Of a DNA stretch of 64,000 nucleotides, positions 62,878 through 64,000 are shown piece by piece (positions within the stretch are counted from its first letter, which is position 1; each line of letters starts with the position of its first letter). The notes below the pieces were generated by a model. That model worked only from the letters and a program-made list of their open reading frames with translations. It searched no databases and was not told the DNA's origin. Source of the DNA: Parapedobacter composti (lineage in GTDB: Bacteria > Bacteroidota > Bacteroidia > Sphingobacteriales > Sphingobacteriaceae); the NCBI RefSeq assembly GCF_900112315.1, contig NZ_FOLL01000005.1, positions 1 through 64,000 of the forward strand, in the 5' to 3' direction. Made by a program: the position numbers and the translations under genes.

Positions 62878-64000
62878 TTAAAATCCGGTTACGATCCGGA
62901 TTCCGCCATTCGTAAAGTCCATATCTTCACGCGAAAGCCGCCCTACCGGTAGCTTGAAATAAGGTTCTACCGAGAGCGATAGTTTACGGGTCAACGGCAT
63001 AGTACGGCCTATTGAAAAGTTCATGAATCCGGTATATCCTCTACCCTCGAGTGGCCGGCTGGCAGCCCTTTCCGATAGGTAAACCGGTTGCACTTCACCA
63101 ACAAAACCCTGCCGTTCCGAATTTTTTGCGTTACCGAATGTTTCTTCATTTATACGGTTGATAACCAAATGGTTCGTCCGCTGCTCTTCCAATACGGTGA
63201 GGAAAGAAACTCCTACGGAGGCATAGAAACCTCGGGTGACGTGATACCTCACATCCAGTGGTATGTCCAGGGCCAATATATTGCTGGTTACTGACGTTAT
63301 TTCCCCATTCCGCGGAGCATCCTGTACCCATCCCTGAAAGTAATCATTTGGCGGGGAAGGAGTCTGGCTGTCCAGCATCGCACTGAGGTTGCCCCTTCCA
63401 CGGTTATGGCTCTGCCCCACACCCAATTCACCTAACGATACACCGGATCGAAGCGATAACCTATCGGACAATTGATAGGCTACCGCTATTCCTCCACCCA
63501 TATTTACACGCTCCGTGGTAAGCGAAGGGGAAACCACCAAACCCAAATCCCATTTTCCCGCAACATTGCTGTTTTCCTTGGCTATGATGTTTTTCCCGGC
63601 TTCGACCGGAATAGCTTGTTCATGGGGTGTACGTTGTGCCAACAGGCCGGGGCGCTCTTCCCCTGCCGGCGATGCTGCCTGCGGGGCAGGCAGGGTTTCC
63701 CGTTCAGGCTGCCTGCGCGAATCATCTTCATCAGACACCGCGGTGTTCAACATCACCACGGGCCCCGCTGCCGAAGGATCGGATGCAACTTCCTGCTGCT
63801 TATGGACGGATGCGCGTTCCTGTCGCGGAGAGGCTTTCCGTTTCCTGGGCACACTGTGCTGTGCAACCGCCGGTGATTCCTCATCCACAGCCAACGGCTG
63901 CACCTCCGGTTTCCGTTGCGGCTCCTGCACCCGCGCTTCGGGATATACTGTCTCCGTATGCACAAACGCAGGTTCCGCCCGTTCCTGCCGTACACCTAGC
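62878..64000 (-). CDS. Outer membrane beta-barrel protein (5' end outside the window)
   Basis: The frame is open to the window edge, so the N-terminus is missing; GTG 63963 is not taken as the start. The first ~130 visible residues are polar and rich in Pro, Glu, Arg and Ser, a low-complexity linker. From about residue 145 a barrel of 8-10 strands follows (KWDLGLVVSPSLTTERVNMGGGIAVAY, LSLRSGVSLGELGVG, LDIPLDVRYHVTRGFYASVGVSFLTVLEE, YTGFMNFSIGRTMPL), ending GIRIVTGF with the closing aromatic. This resembles the Bacteroidota PorT-like barrels fused to an inner-membrane-type N-terminus. Function unknown. Confidence 0.78.
   Translation of the reverse strand, partial: LGVRQERAEPAFVHTETVYPEARVQEPQRKPEVQPLAVDEESPAVAQHSVPRKRKASPRQERASVHKQQEVASDPSAAGPVVMLNTAVSDEDDSRRQPERETLPAPQAASPAGEERPGLLAQRTPHEQAIPVEAGKNIIAKENSNVAGKWDLGLVVSPSLTTERVNMGGGIAVAYQLSDRLSLRSGVSLGELGVGQSHNRGRGNLSAMLDSQTPSPPNDYFQGWVQDAPRNGEITSVTSNILALDIPLDVRYHVTRGFYASVGVSFLTVLEEQRTNHLVINRINEETFGNAKNSERQGFVGEVQPVYLSERAASRPLEGRGYTGFMNFSIGRTMPLTRKLSLSVEPYFKLPVGRLSREDMDFTNGGIRIVTGF

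Overview
The window reads as a chromosomal segment of a Bacteroidota bacterium, most likely a Sphingobacteriaceae member (Parapedobacter/Pedobacter-like; the genus is my inference). The signs are a type IX secretion (T9SS) type B sorting domain, Bacteroidota promoters of the TTG-N18/19-TAnnTTTG type, lipoproteins with plain lipoboxes, a DnaE carrying an N-terminal proofreading exonuclease, a DUF3098 protein behind ftsX, and a sigma-54 gene. Base composition is close to balanced.

Layout. 1-2431: end of an Ig-like surface protein and two secreted proteins, the last with a T9SS sorting tail. 2496-6495 (minus): membrane protein, dxr, rseP, a Dabb lipoprotein and a YwbE protein in one tight run. 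6549-7754: Gfo/Idh/MocA oxidoreductase. 7755-11391: a decayed stretch with a gene-poor gap, a deleted TlpA-like gene, two frameshifted small genes, one intact small lipoprotein, a frameshifted Rpn/PD-(D/E)XK gene with a second-copy remnant, and tRNA-Ala(GGC). 11392-20701 (minus): the most unusual region, a compact cluster around a short Hsp70. It has four membrane proteins with tandem degenerate J-like domains, each with a different or absent periplasmic part (TonB_C, SUMF1/FGE, none), an OmpA-like remnant, a dynamin-like helical membrane protein with no visible GTPase, and a heptad-repeat coiled coil. A LuxR-type response regulator and its histidine kinase (20818-23371) sit just upstream.

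23444-29408: DPP-IV-like peptidase, tandem universal stress protein, leuS. 29506-35811: a small unknown gene, an RND adaptor, and one giant ORF fusing an AcrB-type pump to a TolC-type outer membrane factor through an in-frame lipobox. 35908-39499: ftsX, DUF3098, uppP, truB, ribF. 39489-43300: PurF-family protein, a 20-copy heptamer DNA repeat, amt and an AT-rich gap. 43301-51942: exonuclease-dnaE, trxA, a frameshifted ATP-grasp gene, rpoN, a beta-propeller-like lipoprotein. 51957-56989: a decayed surface-protein gene, aguB and aguA (agmatine to putrescine), a phosphate-selective-type porin, lpxB. 57014-64000: ThuA protein, aroB, a lipoprotein, an S4 protein, proline dehydrogenase, a HAD phosphatase, alkaline phosphatase and a truncated outer membrane beta-barrel gene.

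Housekeeping genes are intact, while several accessory genes carry one-base lesions. Those are either real decay or consensus indels in the assembly. The leading candidate for an undescribed system is the Hsp70/J-like membrane cluster; its function cannot be read from the sequence alone.
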